Source: Leptasterias polaris (taxonomy: Eukaryota > Echinodermata > Asteroidea > Forcipulatida > Asteriidae). From it: a DNA stretch of 64,000 bases. The stretch lies in the NCBI GenBank assembly GCA_037783415.1, contig JAZGTN010000015.1:2542001-2606000 (forward strand), written 5' to 3'. Shown in pieces: positions 35,201 to 44,495 of this stretch. Position 1 is the first letter of the stretch; each line of letters opens with the position of its first letter. A program made the translations under genes and the position numbers. Below the pieces are notes generated by a model. That model did not search any database, was not told the origin of the DNA, and saw nothing but the letters and a program-made list of their open reading frames with translations.

Positions 35201-38200
35201 TTCAAGGTATGAAATAAAAAAATGAAATTTCAGCTTTTATATTAAAGAGGGGCTGTAAGGTCAAATTCTGTTTTGTGATTCCACTCATTTTCCAATAGAT
35301 AGAGTTTATTTGAAAATGGGAAAAGTCTCTAACTTCACGTTAAAATGGTGTAAAATGCCACTGTGTTTGAGACTCTTCAAGTGCAGTTTTTGTCAAACTC
35401 CAAAAACGTGCTTTGACATCACATTTCAAATATATGGTCTATGCATATTTGTACCGAGAATTTTTGAGTTCATTCCTGAATTCGGATGATATTCGATCAA
35501 AATGGCATTGAATTTGAGCTTATGACTGGTGCAGAAATTCCTCTTTTAGAAAGAACAGACCCATTTGTTGTTTTATGTCTGACGACGTCATGTTTCAAAA
35601 TATAATGATACTTTACTCTTGAGTTAGAGACCTGTCACTTTTTCCCCACTTTCCTGAACATACTATCTATGGCAAATGAGTGCGTCACAGAACTCAATTT
35701 GACCTTGATGCCTGTCGTTGATTTTACATAGATACCAGTAAACATTCCATGTTATTCCAGAGCATGAATCCAATTTTAAAGGCACTGTACACGTTTGGTA
35801 ATTACTCAAAATATATATTAGCATAAAAACTTACTTGGAACGAGCAACGGAGAGCTGTTGATAGTATAAAACATTGTGAGAAACGACTCCCTCTGAAGTA
35901 ACGTAGTTTTTGAGAAAGAGGTAATTTCTCACTAAAATAATAAAAGACTTCTGGCCAGAAGCCTTTTATTCCTATCTGAAAGCACACTAATTTGTAAAAC
36001 AAGGGTGTTTATTCTTTCATCATTTTCTTGCATCTTCAATGACCAATTGAGTCCAAATTTTCACAGGTTTGTTATTTTATGCATATGTTGGGATACACCA
36101 AGTGAGAATACTGGTCTTTGACAATTACAAAACGTGTTCAGTGCCTTTAAACCTTGTTTTACTTGTTTCCTTCGGCAGACTCACACAAAGCGAACAGTCA
36201 GTGCTTCATTGATGCAGCAAGCCATCACAACCAAACAGACACATCAGAAACCCCTCCGCGCACCAACCAACCAGTACAGCTACACCCCAATGGCGCGTGG
36301 GACACGCCGAGGGGTTGCCGTCACTTCGACTCCGGCCGTTGACGCATCGATGATCGCTGGCAACTGGGATGCGTCGATGATACAGGGCCCAGATGTGTCC
36401 ATGGGAATGGCCCCTACAGGAGACGTGTCTGTCTTCCATTCTAATCTGTCCCATTCAGCAGGTCAAGACTCGGCGTATGTGTCGCTACCAACGCACAAGG
36501 TACGTCAGAATTATTGGGATTAAATTACTTTAGTTCTTGTGAAAATACTGGCTGTTTTTTGGGCTGTTTTCTCAGCAAGTAGACACTCTATTCAGCTGAA
36601 ACTTTCACATGTGACTTTTATTGTATCTTTCTTTATAATTGTGCACATAAGTCAGCATAACGTCAACAAAAATTTATCTATGACCCTATAGTTTACCATC
36701 ATATATTTTATAGAAGAAACGTCGCCCTGAAATTACCCAGGACTATTTGGACAGAGTTTACGCTCGTTACCTCCAGGCCGTCTTCATCGATTCCAAGGTA
36801 AGGTTTGATTTTTAGTTTTGTAAAGAAAAAAAAATACTTCATCATCAATCCTCTATACCTCTCTCTTCCAAAATTTGAAAATCAAACGCATTTCTCATAA
36901 AAACTTCTGTCGAAGAAAATAACGTTTCCTTATTATATATTTCTGGTAATGAAACCAAGGATGCCTCATAAGTGAACTTAATCACTGTAGTTCGCAAGCC
37001 TGAGGAAACCTGTAAACAAGGGTGCTTGCTACGTGAACCAGAAACACCGGGGTTAACCCCTACTCTTTCACGATAAGTGTTCTGGGTTCTTTTACGAAGC
37101 ACTACCAATCTTAGCACACGGGACCTACGACTTGATGTCCCATCCAAATGACAAAGCAATTATGGTAAATTGTCTTGCTTAAGGATACAAGTGCCACAAC
37201 CGGAACTCGAACCCACACTCTGCTGATCAGAGACACCAGAGCTCGAGTCCGGTGCTCTTAATCGCTCAGCAACAACACTCCACAAATGTCATGTACGTAA
37301 ATATTAAACTTGGAAACAAAAATCTGGATCTGAATTGTAAATTTTATAAATTTGTTCTCCTTGTTAACAGTTGGAAAAGTCATTGAAGGAACAGGAAAAG
37401 GAAGCAATGGTAAGTAAATTTTGTGTTTTTATAGAAACTATTCTAAAATCTTCTATCAATCTAAGCACAGCTTTGTAAAAATAGAACGGGCACCAGTTGC
37501 AACAATGTGAATTACTGTAGCGAGTCATAAGCCCGGTAAACAAGGGTACTTGCTATGTGAACCAGAAACACTGGGGTTAACCCCTACTCTTCCATGATAA
37601 TTGTTCTGGGTTATTTTACGTGCACTACCAATCCTAGTACATGGGACCTACGGCTTAATGTCCCTTCCGAAGGACAAAGCAAATAAGCAAATATGGTTTT
37701 ACTCTAGTTTTCTTAAGGACACAAGTGCCACAACCAGGACTGAACCCACACTCTGCTGATCAAAAACACCAGAGCTCGAGTGTGGTGCTCTCTTAACTGC
37801 TCGACCACGACACGCCACTAGCAACTGGAAATTCACCCGATCGGAGCCCAGTTTCATGCCAGTGTTTAACGCTAAATTCTGCAATATTTCCCTCATAAAT
37901 GTATGCCCTTTACAGAGTGTCATAAGCCTAAATTGTGTGGTAAAGAAAGCCCTGATATTGAGCCCTGGTCATAGGCTGGTTCGAGTCCTACTAGATGTTT
38001 TGTAATTGTTCACTTCAAGGACTGACTGTTTTCTTGTTAATTTCTTTGATGATGAGTTTTTGTATCCGTATCAGTCTCAGATTTACGGACTGTGGCATGA
38101 GAACGAGGGACTGAGAACCAAGAAACGAGACTTTGAGATGGAGTTAACGAGCGCTCGCCATGCCAACAATCTAGATCACCAGCTTGATGTACAGGTAAAC

Positions 38201-41200
38201 ATCTAACAGTGTGGGAGTATTAATAACACTGGGTTCTCATATACCACAAATATTCCAGTAGCTAGATCAAGGCGCTATACAACATTATTATCCCTGTTCC
38301 TCCTGTATACGTATCCCTGTTCCTCCTGTATACGTATGAATGGCAAGAATGGCAAGAATGGCAAGAATGGCAAGAATGGCAAGAATGGCAAGAATGGCAA
38401 GAATGGCAAGAATGGCAAGAATGGCAAGAATGGCAAGAATGGCAAGAATGGCAAGAATGGCAAGAATGGCAAGAATGGCAAGAATGGCAAGAATGGCAAG
38501 AATGGCAAGAATGGCAAGAATGGCAAGAATGGCAAGAATGGCAAGAATGGCAAGAATGGCAAGAATGGCAAGAATGGCAAGAATGGCAAGAATGGCAAGA
38601 ATGGCAAGAATGGCAAGAATGGCAAGAATGGCAAGAATGGCAAGAATGGCAAGAATGGCAAGAATGGCAAGAATGGCAAGAATGGCAAGAATGGCAAGAA
38701 TGGCAAGAATGGCAAGAATGGCAAGAATGGCAAGAATGGCAAGAATGGCAAGAATGGCAAGAATGGCAAGAATGGCAAGAATGGCAAGAATGGCAAGAAT
38801 GGCAAGAATGGCAAGAATGGCAAGAATGGCAAGAATGGCAAGAATGGCAAGAATGGCAAGAATGGCAAGAATGGCAAGAATGGCAAGAATGGCAAGAATG
38901 GCAAGAATGGCAAGAATGGCAAGAATGGCAAGAATGGCAAGAATGGCAAGAATGGCAAGAATGGCAAGAATGGCAAGAATGGCAAGAATGGCAAGAATGG
39001 CAAGAATGGCAAGAATGGCAAGAATGGCAAGAATGGCAAGAATGGCAAGAATGGCAAGAATGGCAAGAATGGCAAGAATGGCAAGAATGGCAAGAATGGC
39101 AAGAATGGCAAGAATGGCAAGAATGGCAAGAATGGCAAGAATGGCAAGAATGGCAAGAATGGCAAGAATGGCAAGAATGCCAAGAATGGCAAGAATGGCA
39201 AGAATGGCAAGAATGGCAAGAATGGCAAGAATGGCAAGAATGGCAAGAATGCCAAGAATGCCAAGAATGGCAAGAATGGCAAGAATGGCAAGAATGGCAA
39301 GAATGGCAAGAATGGCAAGAATGCCAAGAATGCCAAGAATGGCAAGAATGCCAAGAATGCCAAGAATGCCAAGAATGGCAAGAATGGCAAGAATGGCAAG
39401 AATGGCAAGAATGGCAAGAATGCCAAGAATGCCAAGAATGCCAAGAATGCCAAGAATGGCAAGAATGGCAAGAATGCCAAGAATGGCAAGAATGCCAAGA
39501 ATGCCAAGAATGCCAAGAATGCCAAGAATGCCAAGAATGCCAAGAATGCCAAGAATGCCAAGAATGCCAAGAATGCCAAGAATGCCAAGAATGCCAAGAA
39601 TGCCAAGAATGCCAAGAATGCCAAGAATGCCAAGAATGCCAAGAATGCCAAGAATGCCAAGAATGCCAAGAATGCCAAGAATGCCAAGAATGGCAAGAAT
39701 GCCAAGAATGCCAAGAATGCCAAGAATGCCAAGAATGGCAAGAATGCCAAGAATGCCAAGAATGCCAAGAATGCCAAGAATGCCAAGAATGGCAAGAATG
39801 GCAAGAATGCCAAGAATGCCAAGAATGCCAAGAATGCCAAGAATGCCAAGAATGCCAAGAATGCCAAGAATGCCAAGAATGCCAAGAATGCCAAGAATGC
39901 CAAGAATGCCAAGAATGCCAAGAATGCCAAGAATGCCAAGAATGCCAAGAATGCCAAGAATGCCAAGAATGCCAAGAATGCCAAGAATGCCAAGAATGCC
40001 AAGAATGCCAAGAATGCCAAGAATGCCAAGAATGCCAAGAATGCCAAGAATGCCAAGAATGCCAAGAATGCCAAGAATGCCAAGAATGCCAAGAATGCCA
40101 AGAATGCCAAGAATGCCAAGAATGCCAAGAATGCCAAGAATGCCAAGAATGCCAAGAATGCCAAGAATGCCAAGAATGCCAAGAATGCCAAGAATGCCAA
40201 GAATGCCAAGAATGCCAAGAATGCCAAGAATGCCAAGAATGCCAAGAATGCCAAGAATGCCAAGAATGCCAAGAATGCCAAGAATGCCAAGAATGCCAAG
40301 AATGCCAAGAATGCCAAGAATGCCAAGAATGCCAAGAATGCCAAGAATGCCAAGAATGCCAAGAATGCCAAGAATGCCAAGAATGCCAAGAATGCCAAGA
40401 ATGCCAAGAATGCCAAGAATGCCAAGAATGCCAAGAATGCCAAGAATGCCAAGAATGCCAAGAATGCCAAGAATGCCAAGAATGCCAAGAATGCCAAGAA
40501 TGCCAAGAATGCCAAGAATGCCAAGAATGCCAAGAATGCCAAGAATGCCAAGAATGCCAAGAATGCCAAGAATGCCAAGAATGCCAAGAATGCCAAGAAT
40601 GCCAAGAATGCCAAGAATGCCAAGAATGCCAAGAATGCCAAGAATGCCAAGAATGCCAAGAATGCCAAGAATGCCAAGAATGCCAAGAATGCCAAGAATG
40701 CCAAGAATGCCAAGAATGCCAAGAATGCCAAGAATGCCAAGAATGCCAAGAATGCCAAGAATGCCAAGAATGCCAAGAATGCCAAGAATGCCAAGAATGC
40801 CAAGAATGCCAAGAATGCCAAGAATGCCAAGAATGCCAAGAATGCCAAGAATGCCAAGAATGCCAAGAATGCCAAGAATGCCAAGAATGCCAAGAATGCC
40901 AAGAATGCCAAGAATGCCAAGAATGCCAAGAATGCCAAGAATGCCAAGAATGCCAAGAATGCCAAGAATGCCAAGAATGCCAAGAATGCCAAGAATGCCA
41001 AGAATGCCAAGAATGCCAAGAATGCCAAGAATGCCAAGAATGCCAAGAATGCCAAGAATGCCAAGAATGCCAAGAATGCCAAGAATGCCAAGAATGCCAA
41101 GAATGCCAAGAATGCCAAGAATGCCAAGAATGCCAAGAATGCCAAGAATGCCAAGAATGCCAAGAATGCCAAGAATGCCAAGAATGCCAAGAATGCCAAG

Positions 41201-43283
41201 AATGCCAAGAATGCCAAGAATGCCAAGAATGCCAAGAATGCCAAGAATGCCAAGAATGCCAAGAATGCCAAGAATGCCAAGAATGCCAAGAATGCCAAGA
41301 ATGCCAAGAATGCCAAGAATGCCAAGAATGCCAAGAATGCCAAGAATGCCAAGAATGCCAAGAATGCCAAGAATGCCAAGAATGCCAAGAATGCCAAGAA
41401 TGCCAAGAATGCCAAGAATGCCAAGAATGCCAAGAATGCCAAGAATGCCAAGAATGCCAAGAATGCCAAGAATGCCAAGAATGCCAAGAATGCCAAGAAT
41501 GCCAAGAATGCCAAGAATGCCAAGAATGCCAAGAATGCCAAGAATGCCAAGAATGCCAAGAATGCCAAGAATGCCAAGAATGCCGTCGAGGGCAATGGGG
41601 CATTCTGGGCATTCTTGGCATTCTTGGCATTCTTGGCATTCTTGGCCACTCCACAAATTGTTTAGGGCAAACAAATAAAGAGTTTCAAAAGGCAAACAAA
41701 AAAAGTCCTAATATTTCAATATCCCCAACACAAGAATTTGACATGTCTTCCTGGTTCTAGATTTCAGGTGTGAGTCCCGTCATTGCCCACCTGAGCCAGT
41801 TGAAACAGCAGTACAGCACCTTGGCACACGCCCTGGACACAACCAGACACCAGCTGGGAGTCACTGGAATCCACGTGCCACAAGACGAGGACGACTTTCA
41901 TGGTAAGTCTACCCGATAATCTATCTTCTGGTTGGGCAGGGGTGGGTAGTGGGGCAGGGGTGGGTAGTGGGGCTGGGACTTGGGCAGGTGCTGAGGCAGG
42001 GATGGGGACGTTGGAAATACTTACACAAGTGAAATACTACAAGTAGCAAACCAAGCAGGAAAGCGGCCAATCTTTCTCTATGTCGTCGTGACAGTAGAGA
42101 TATCTGGATTTTGTAATAACGAATCTCTCAAAATGAGTCCAGGACAACCAGCGGATAAATACTGTCCGGGACTAGGTTTTTACCTGCCATTAATTCAACC
42201 TGTTTGAAATTGGGTGTCGGGGGGGGAAAACATGGGAGAAGTACACAGTGCCTGGGGTAGCATTTGTTTACAAACTGCAGAAACTTGGATTGCTATCTAC
42301 TTGAAAGCAGGGTGTCTCGACGTGTCTCACTCAAAAGTCACACTACACATCTTAGTTAAATACAATGACCTCCAAACCTTCCAGTTCGTTTAAATACTAC
42401 ATTTAATGAGCCAGTCAAACTGCAGAGCGCTTGGCGCATGTATTTAGTGCATTCTAGAACTGTGTGCCTTTCAGCAAGTAACACCATGTCCGTCATAGAA
42501 ATTCAGTCCGACAGAAACACAAAACAATTTACATAATTGGAGAATTGATATCCGACTACCTGTCCTGGATTATTTTTGACAAGACCCCTCGGCCAAGAGC
42601 AACTGAAATAAGAATGTGAAGCGAATTTTGATGACATAGGGCTGTTTTCGCTGCGATCGTTTCGCAGGAGTTGAGCAGAAGTCATCTCTTTCGAATTTAC
42701 TTGTTGAGAATTTGAGACATCAAATTCGTATCGCATTCGCAGGAAGTATGAACCGGGCTTAACTCTAAGACTCCATCGCTTTAGAAACTGACATTTCATG
42801 TCTGTTACCATTTTCTTCTCCTGAACAGAATCACTCCTGGGGGCCTTGGCGGAGAGTGAGAACCTTCTAAATGAAATCAGCGCAGTTACCCGAACCCATC
42901 AGCCCCAAGTCTCCTCCTTCTCCAGCGCCATCCAGGCATTGGAGAAAGCTGTCCAGAATGAAGATAAGGAACTCAAGAGGTAAGGTCGTTGGATACTCTA
43001 TATTTTTTCGAAGAGAAAACAAACTTGTCTCCTCGAAAGTTGGTCCTCTGCCTGCAATAGTGGAAATTGTCAACCCTGCAATTTATTTTTTATTTAGCCT
43101 GTTTGTATTTGCAGCAAAATTGTCTTCTTTTTTCATTTTTATTTGAAAAGTGCCATTTTCTTATTCGTAATTTAATAACAAAATGAATGACTTATTCCCT
43201 TCAGATGTCAGGAGTTGCTGTCAGCGACGTGTACATTGGCAACGCAGGAGAGCTCTCTACGCATCCAGGATATTGAACATTGA
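23240..43283 (+). CDS. HAUS8: HAUS augmin-like complex subunit 8
   Basis: Sixteen coding exons: 23240-23304, 24155-24264, 24762-24906, 26644-26767, 27521-27690, 31342-31511, 33748-33820, 34591-34634, 35019-35155, 36179-36499, 36714-36797, 37371-37409, 38075-38194, 41761-41902, 42829-42979, 43205-43283. All introns are GT-AG; the lengths sum to 1974 nt, 657 residues plus stop. HAUS8 is the augmin subunit that docks the complex on microtubules so that gamma-tubulin nucleates branches in the spindle. Diagnostic parts: a lysine-rich segment then PSRYMQ (the family has SRYLQ), and a C-terminal helical region with [14 protein letters not shown], matching the family's ALDTTRHEL block, then a DKELKR motif. 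The ATG sits in AAGATGG. The N-terminal 290 residues are Ser/Thr/Pro-rich and much longer than I recall for human HAUS8 (about 410 residues in total). Confidence 0.92.
23931..24076. mobile_element. MITE with about 50-bp inverted ends (HAUS8 intron 1)
   Basis: TAGACCCAGTAA..GGGCGCTGTA pairs with TACAGCGCCC..TTACTGGGTCTA; an inner pair ACATCTGCG / CGCAGATGT reinforces the fold. No coding content. Confidence 0.85.
25295..26100. repeat. Tandem satellite-like repeat, eight units alternating about 104 and 122 bp
   Basis: Unit marker GGTGGTATGCCTGAT starts near 25303, 25407, 25529, 25633, 25735, 25860, 25964 and 26084. Each unit carries AATCAGTTT, CAGTCCTCAGT(T/C)CAACAC and GTTGGACTCTGATT. Long units contain an extra CCCAAACTCAACTCAACTC block, so the higher-order period is about 226 bp. 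Lies in HAUS8 intron 3. Confidence 0.92.
26108..26240. repeat. GTACT-rich simple sequence
   Basis: Dense imperfect repeats of GTACT/AGTAC directly after the preceding satellite block. Confidence 0.75.
27165..27309 (-). repeat. tRNA-derived SINE, family A, minus orientation
   Basis: Reverse complement shows TGGCTTCTGACTGGCA, GATATTGACAAAATAGGGAG, an A-box-like CACAGTTGGTAGAGC and B box GGTTCAAGTCCCGC. Located in HAUS8 intron 4. Confidence 0.78.
27832..28078 (-). repeat. SINE family B copy, minus orientation
   Basis: Reverse complement gives a tRNA-like head with GGTGTAGTGATATC and CCAGTTCGAATCCC, then the same body as 13846 and 57708. Lies in HAUS8 intron 5. Confidence 0.85.
29245..29423. 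mobile_element. MITE with TAATAGACC ends
   Basis: TAATAGACCTTATGCATTGA and its mirrored CATATGCATAAGGTCTATTA bracket 179 bp. A related, end-less copy lies at about 28297-28440 (shared AACAATGG.AACACGCT, CCAATGAG, GACCTC.GTGA.GGCGC). The GGTCTAT terminus is shared with 14135-14392. Confidence 0.85.
29440..29725. mobile_element. Relic of a TTAA-family subgroup
   Basis: Shares CTACAGCTGTTGAT, AACT.TTTTGAGAAAGGATTC, TTTGAATCTGAG, GGCCAGAGATGC.GT and CTGTCACCTC with 55036-55352 and 61672-61985. Confidence 0.75.
30419..30556. mobile_element. Fold-back MITE with CGGCTA repeats
   Basis: AATTGCCGGCTACGGCTACG is mirrored by GTAGCCATAGCCGAAGCC and GCCAATT. Located in HAUS8 intron 5. Confidence 0.7.
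34591..35155 (+). other. HAUS8 basic microtubule-binding motif (exons 8-9)
   Basis: Around residues 293-310 the spliced frame reads VKKKKRAKG then [14 protein letters not shown]. In vertebrate HAUS8 a Lys/Arg-rich run followed by SRYLQ lies near the N-terminus and belongs to the microtubule-binding part. Here it lies far inside the protein because of the long N-terminal extension. Confidence 0.8.
35235..35712. mobile_element. Inverted-repeat element, copy 1 (HAUS8 intron 9)
   Basis: Starts GAGGGGCTGTAAGGTCAAAT and ends with the mirrored AACTCAATTTGACCTT. Internal blocks (AAAAGTCTCTA, GACATCACATTTCAAATA, GACGACGTCATGTTTCA) recur in the same order at 60263-60712. Confidence 0.8.
35776..36150 (-). 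mobile_element. piggyBac-like MITE, TTAA-flanked, copy 2
   Basis: TTAA-AGGCACTG .. CAGTGCCT-TTAA, 375 bp, highly similar to 19980-20360 in reverse orientation, with the same TTCTGGCCAGAAG palindrome. Its right end is only 28 bases from HAUS8 exon 10. Confidence 0.9.
36937..37282 (-). repeat. SINE family C copy in HAUS8 intron 11
   Basis: Same head and body as 3749-4100, same orientation (GAACTCGAACCCACACTCTG on the plus strand is the B-box complement). Lies just 5' of the 39-nt exon 12. Confidence 0.85.
37500..37818 (-). repeat. SINE family C copy in HAUS8 intron 12
   Basis: Same family and orientation as 36937-37282, lacking the first part of the body; it lies just 3' of exon 12. Confidence 0.85.
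38336..41584. repeat. Giant 9-bp tandem array, about 360 units, in HAUS8 intron 13
   Basis: Unit AAGAATGGC or AAGAATGCC. From 38341 to about 39175 every unit is the GGC variant; 39176-39800 is a mixed zone; from about 39800 to 41584 every unit is GCC. No other substitution or indel is evident. Nine is divisible by three and the unit has no stop on either strand, so all six frames stay open (Lys-Asn-Gly/Ala, Ala/Pro-Arg-Met, Glu-Trp/Cys-Gln on plus; Leu-Ala/Pro-Phe, His-Ser-Trp/Cys, Gly/Ala-Ile-Leu on minus). These frames are artefacts of the repeat: the array sits inside an intron bounded by well-matched exons 13 and 14. Confidence 0.97.
41597..41646. repeat. Inverted tail of the 9-bp array
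   Basis: About five units in reverse complement (GGCATTCTT), separated from the main array by CGTCGAGGGCAATG. It can pair with any part of the GCC domain. Confidence 0.9.
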
Positions 43284-44185
43284 GGGCGCTATACTTTTCC
43301 CCATGACCAGCTTTCAGGGTGATGTGTTCATAGGCAACGCAGATGAGCTTTTTTCGCAACCAGGACACTGGACATTACACCCAATCAGCTGAACTCTGAA
43401 TGATGATGCAGCCTGCGAACCGACGAACAAGTCCTTTTGAGAAATTCAAGTTCCTAAAACACTTGTACAGAAAAAAAAAGATATGCACAAAGTTTATTTT
43501 GAAAACAGAACTTGAAAATGGCAACATTTATTTTACTTCTGAAATCATAACGATTGAAATATGAAAATAACTTATAAATCTTATACTGTAATGTATGAGT
43601 ATATTAAAGGAATACAGGCCCGATATGTCTTGTGAGGGCAGAGAGTTTCTCCTGTATTAAAAGGTCTATGATGGAAAGGTCAAGTTCTACTGGAACATTT
43701 CAAGGCCACCAAGGCAATACAAGGAGCAATTTCCTCCATGAAGTATCAGGCCTGGAAACAGAAAATTACCCCCCAAAATCTGTGATTCTACAACAGCAAC
43801 AACTGGGCCATAAGCAAAGAATCTGCGCTTACGTCAAGCGTATTTCACGGGTTAGCAGGGAATTTTTGCTTGTGTGCTTGCGTAGTCCACGTTACTAGGC
43901 ATTCTACGCTTACACAGCTAGCGCAGAAATTTGGGCCACAGTCAACCCTTAAAATGTTCCCAAAAGCAATGCTCATGAAGCTTATGTGAAAAAATATTTT
44001 GAACACTTTAGAACTCTGTACCAGCAAGTATATTTGGATGCGTAAACTTTCAGCATTTCTTGAAGGTGAATGAAGTTGATCAAATGAGATGACAAAACAC
44101 CTTATAGTTTAAACATTGTGCAAAACTAGCTCTATAACAAATGTATATAAAATAGCTACCTACTTTATACTCTGTTAGTATCTAA

Positions 44186-44191
44186 AATAAA
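44186..44191 (+). terminator. Candidate polyadenylation signal for HAUS8
   Basis: AATAAA about 0.9 kb after the HAUS8 stop, in an A-rich context. Other variants upstream cannot be excluded. Confidence 0.3.
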
Positions 44192-44249
44192 AAACAGTTA
44201 ATTATAAAAAAATTAGTTTTTTGTTTGGATTGCTGGAACACAGGTGTCC

Positions 44250-44495
44250 GTTTGGTATTGGTGACGACTCTAATGATTTTAGGGTCTGATTAATTCTATC
44301 GTTTGGGTGAGGGTTTAATTGAGGTTTGGATAGGGTTGGGATTCGGATAAGGTTAGGGTTTGGATATGGCTATGTTAAGGGTTCAGATAGGGTTGTGGTT
44401 TGGATAGGGGTAAGGATTGAAATAGAGTTTGGGTTAGGAATACGGTTAGGGTTAGAGTTTGTGTAAGGGTTTAAATTAGGGTTTATCTTGGATTC
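44250..44495. repeat. Degenerate TTAGGG / GGATAGGG minisatellite
   Basis: Repeated blocks such as GGTTAGGGTTTGGATA, GGATAGGGTT and GGTTAGGGTTAGAG, all G-rich on the plus strand. Resembles decayed interstitial telomeric repeat; it could equally be an unrelated GT-rich minisatellite. Confidence 0.7.

Larger units (their letters stand above)
36714..43283 (+). other. HAUS8 C-terminal coiled-coil region (exons 11-16)
   Basis: Residues about 454-657: heptad-like segments beginning [46 protein letters not shown], then the ALDTTRH block and [13 protein letters not shown]. In augmin this half pairs with other HAUS subunits. Exon 12 supplies only 13 codons. Confidence 0.85.

Noticed and set aside
38262..41695. 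Giant open frames of more than 1100 codons on both strands.
   Set aside because: Pure by-product of a stop-free 9-bp repeat lying in an intron.
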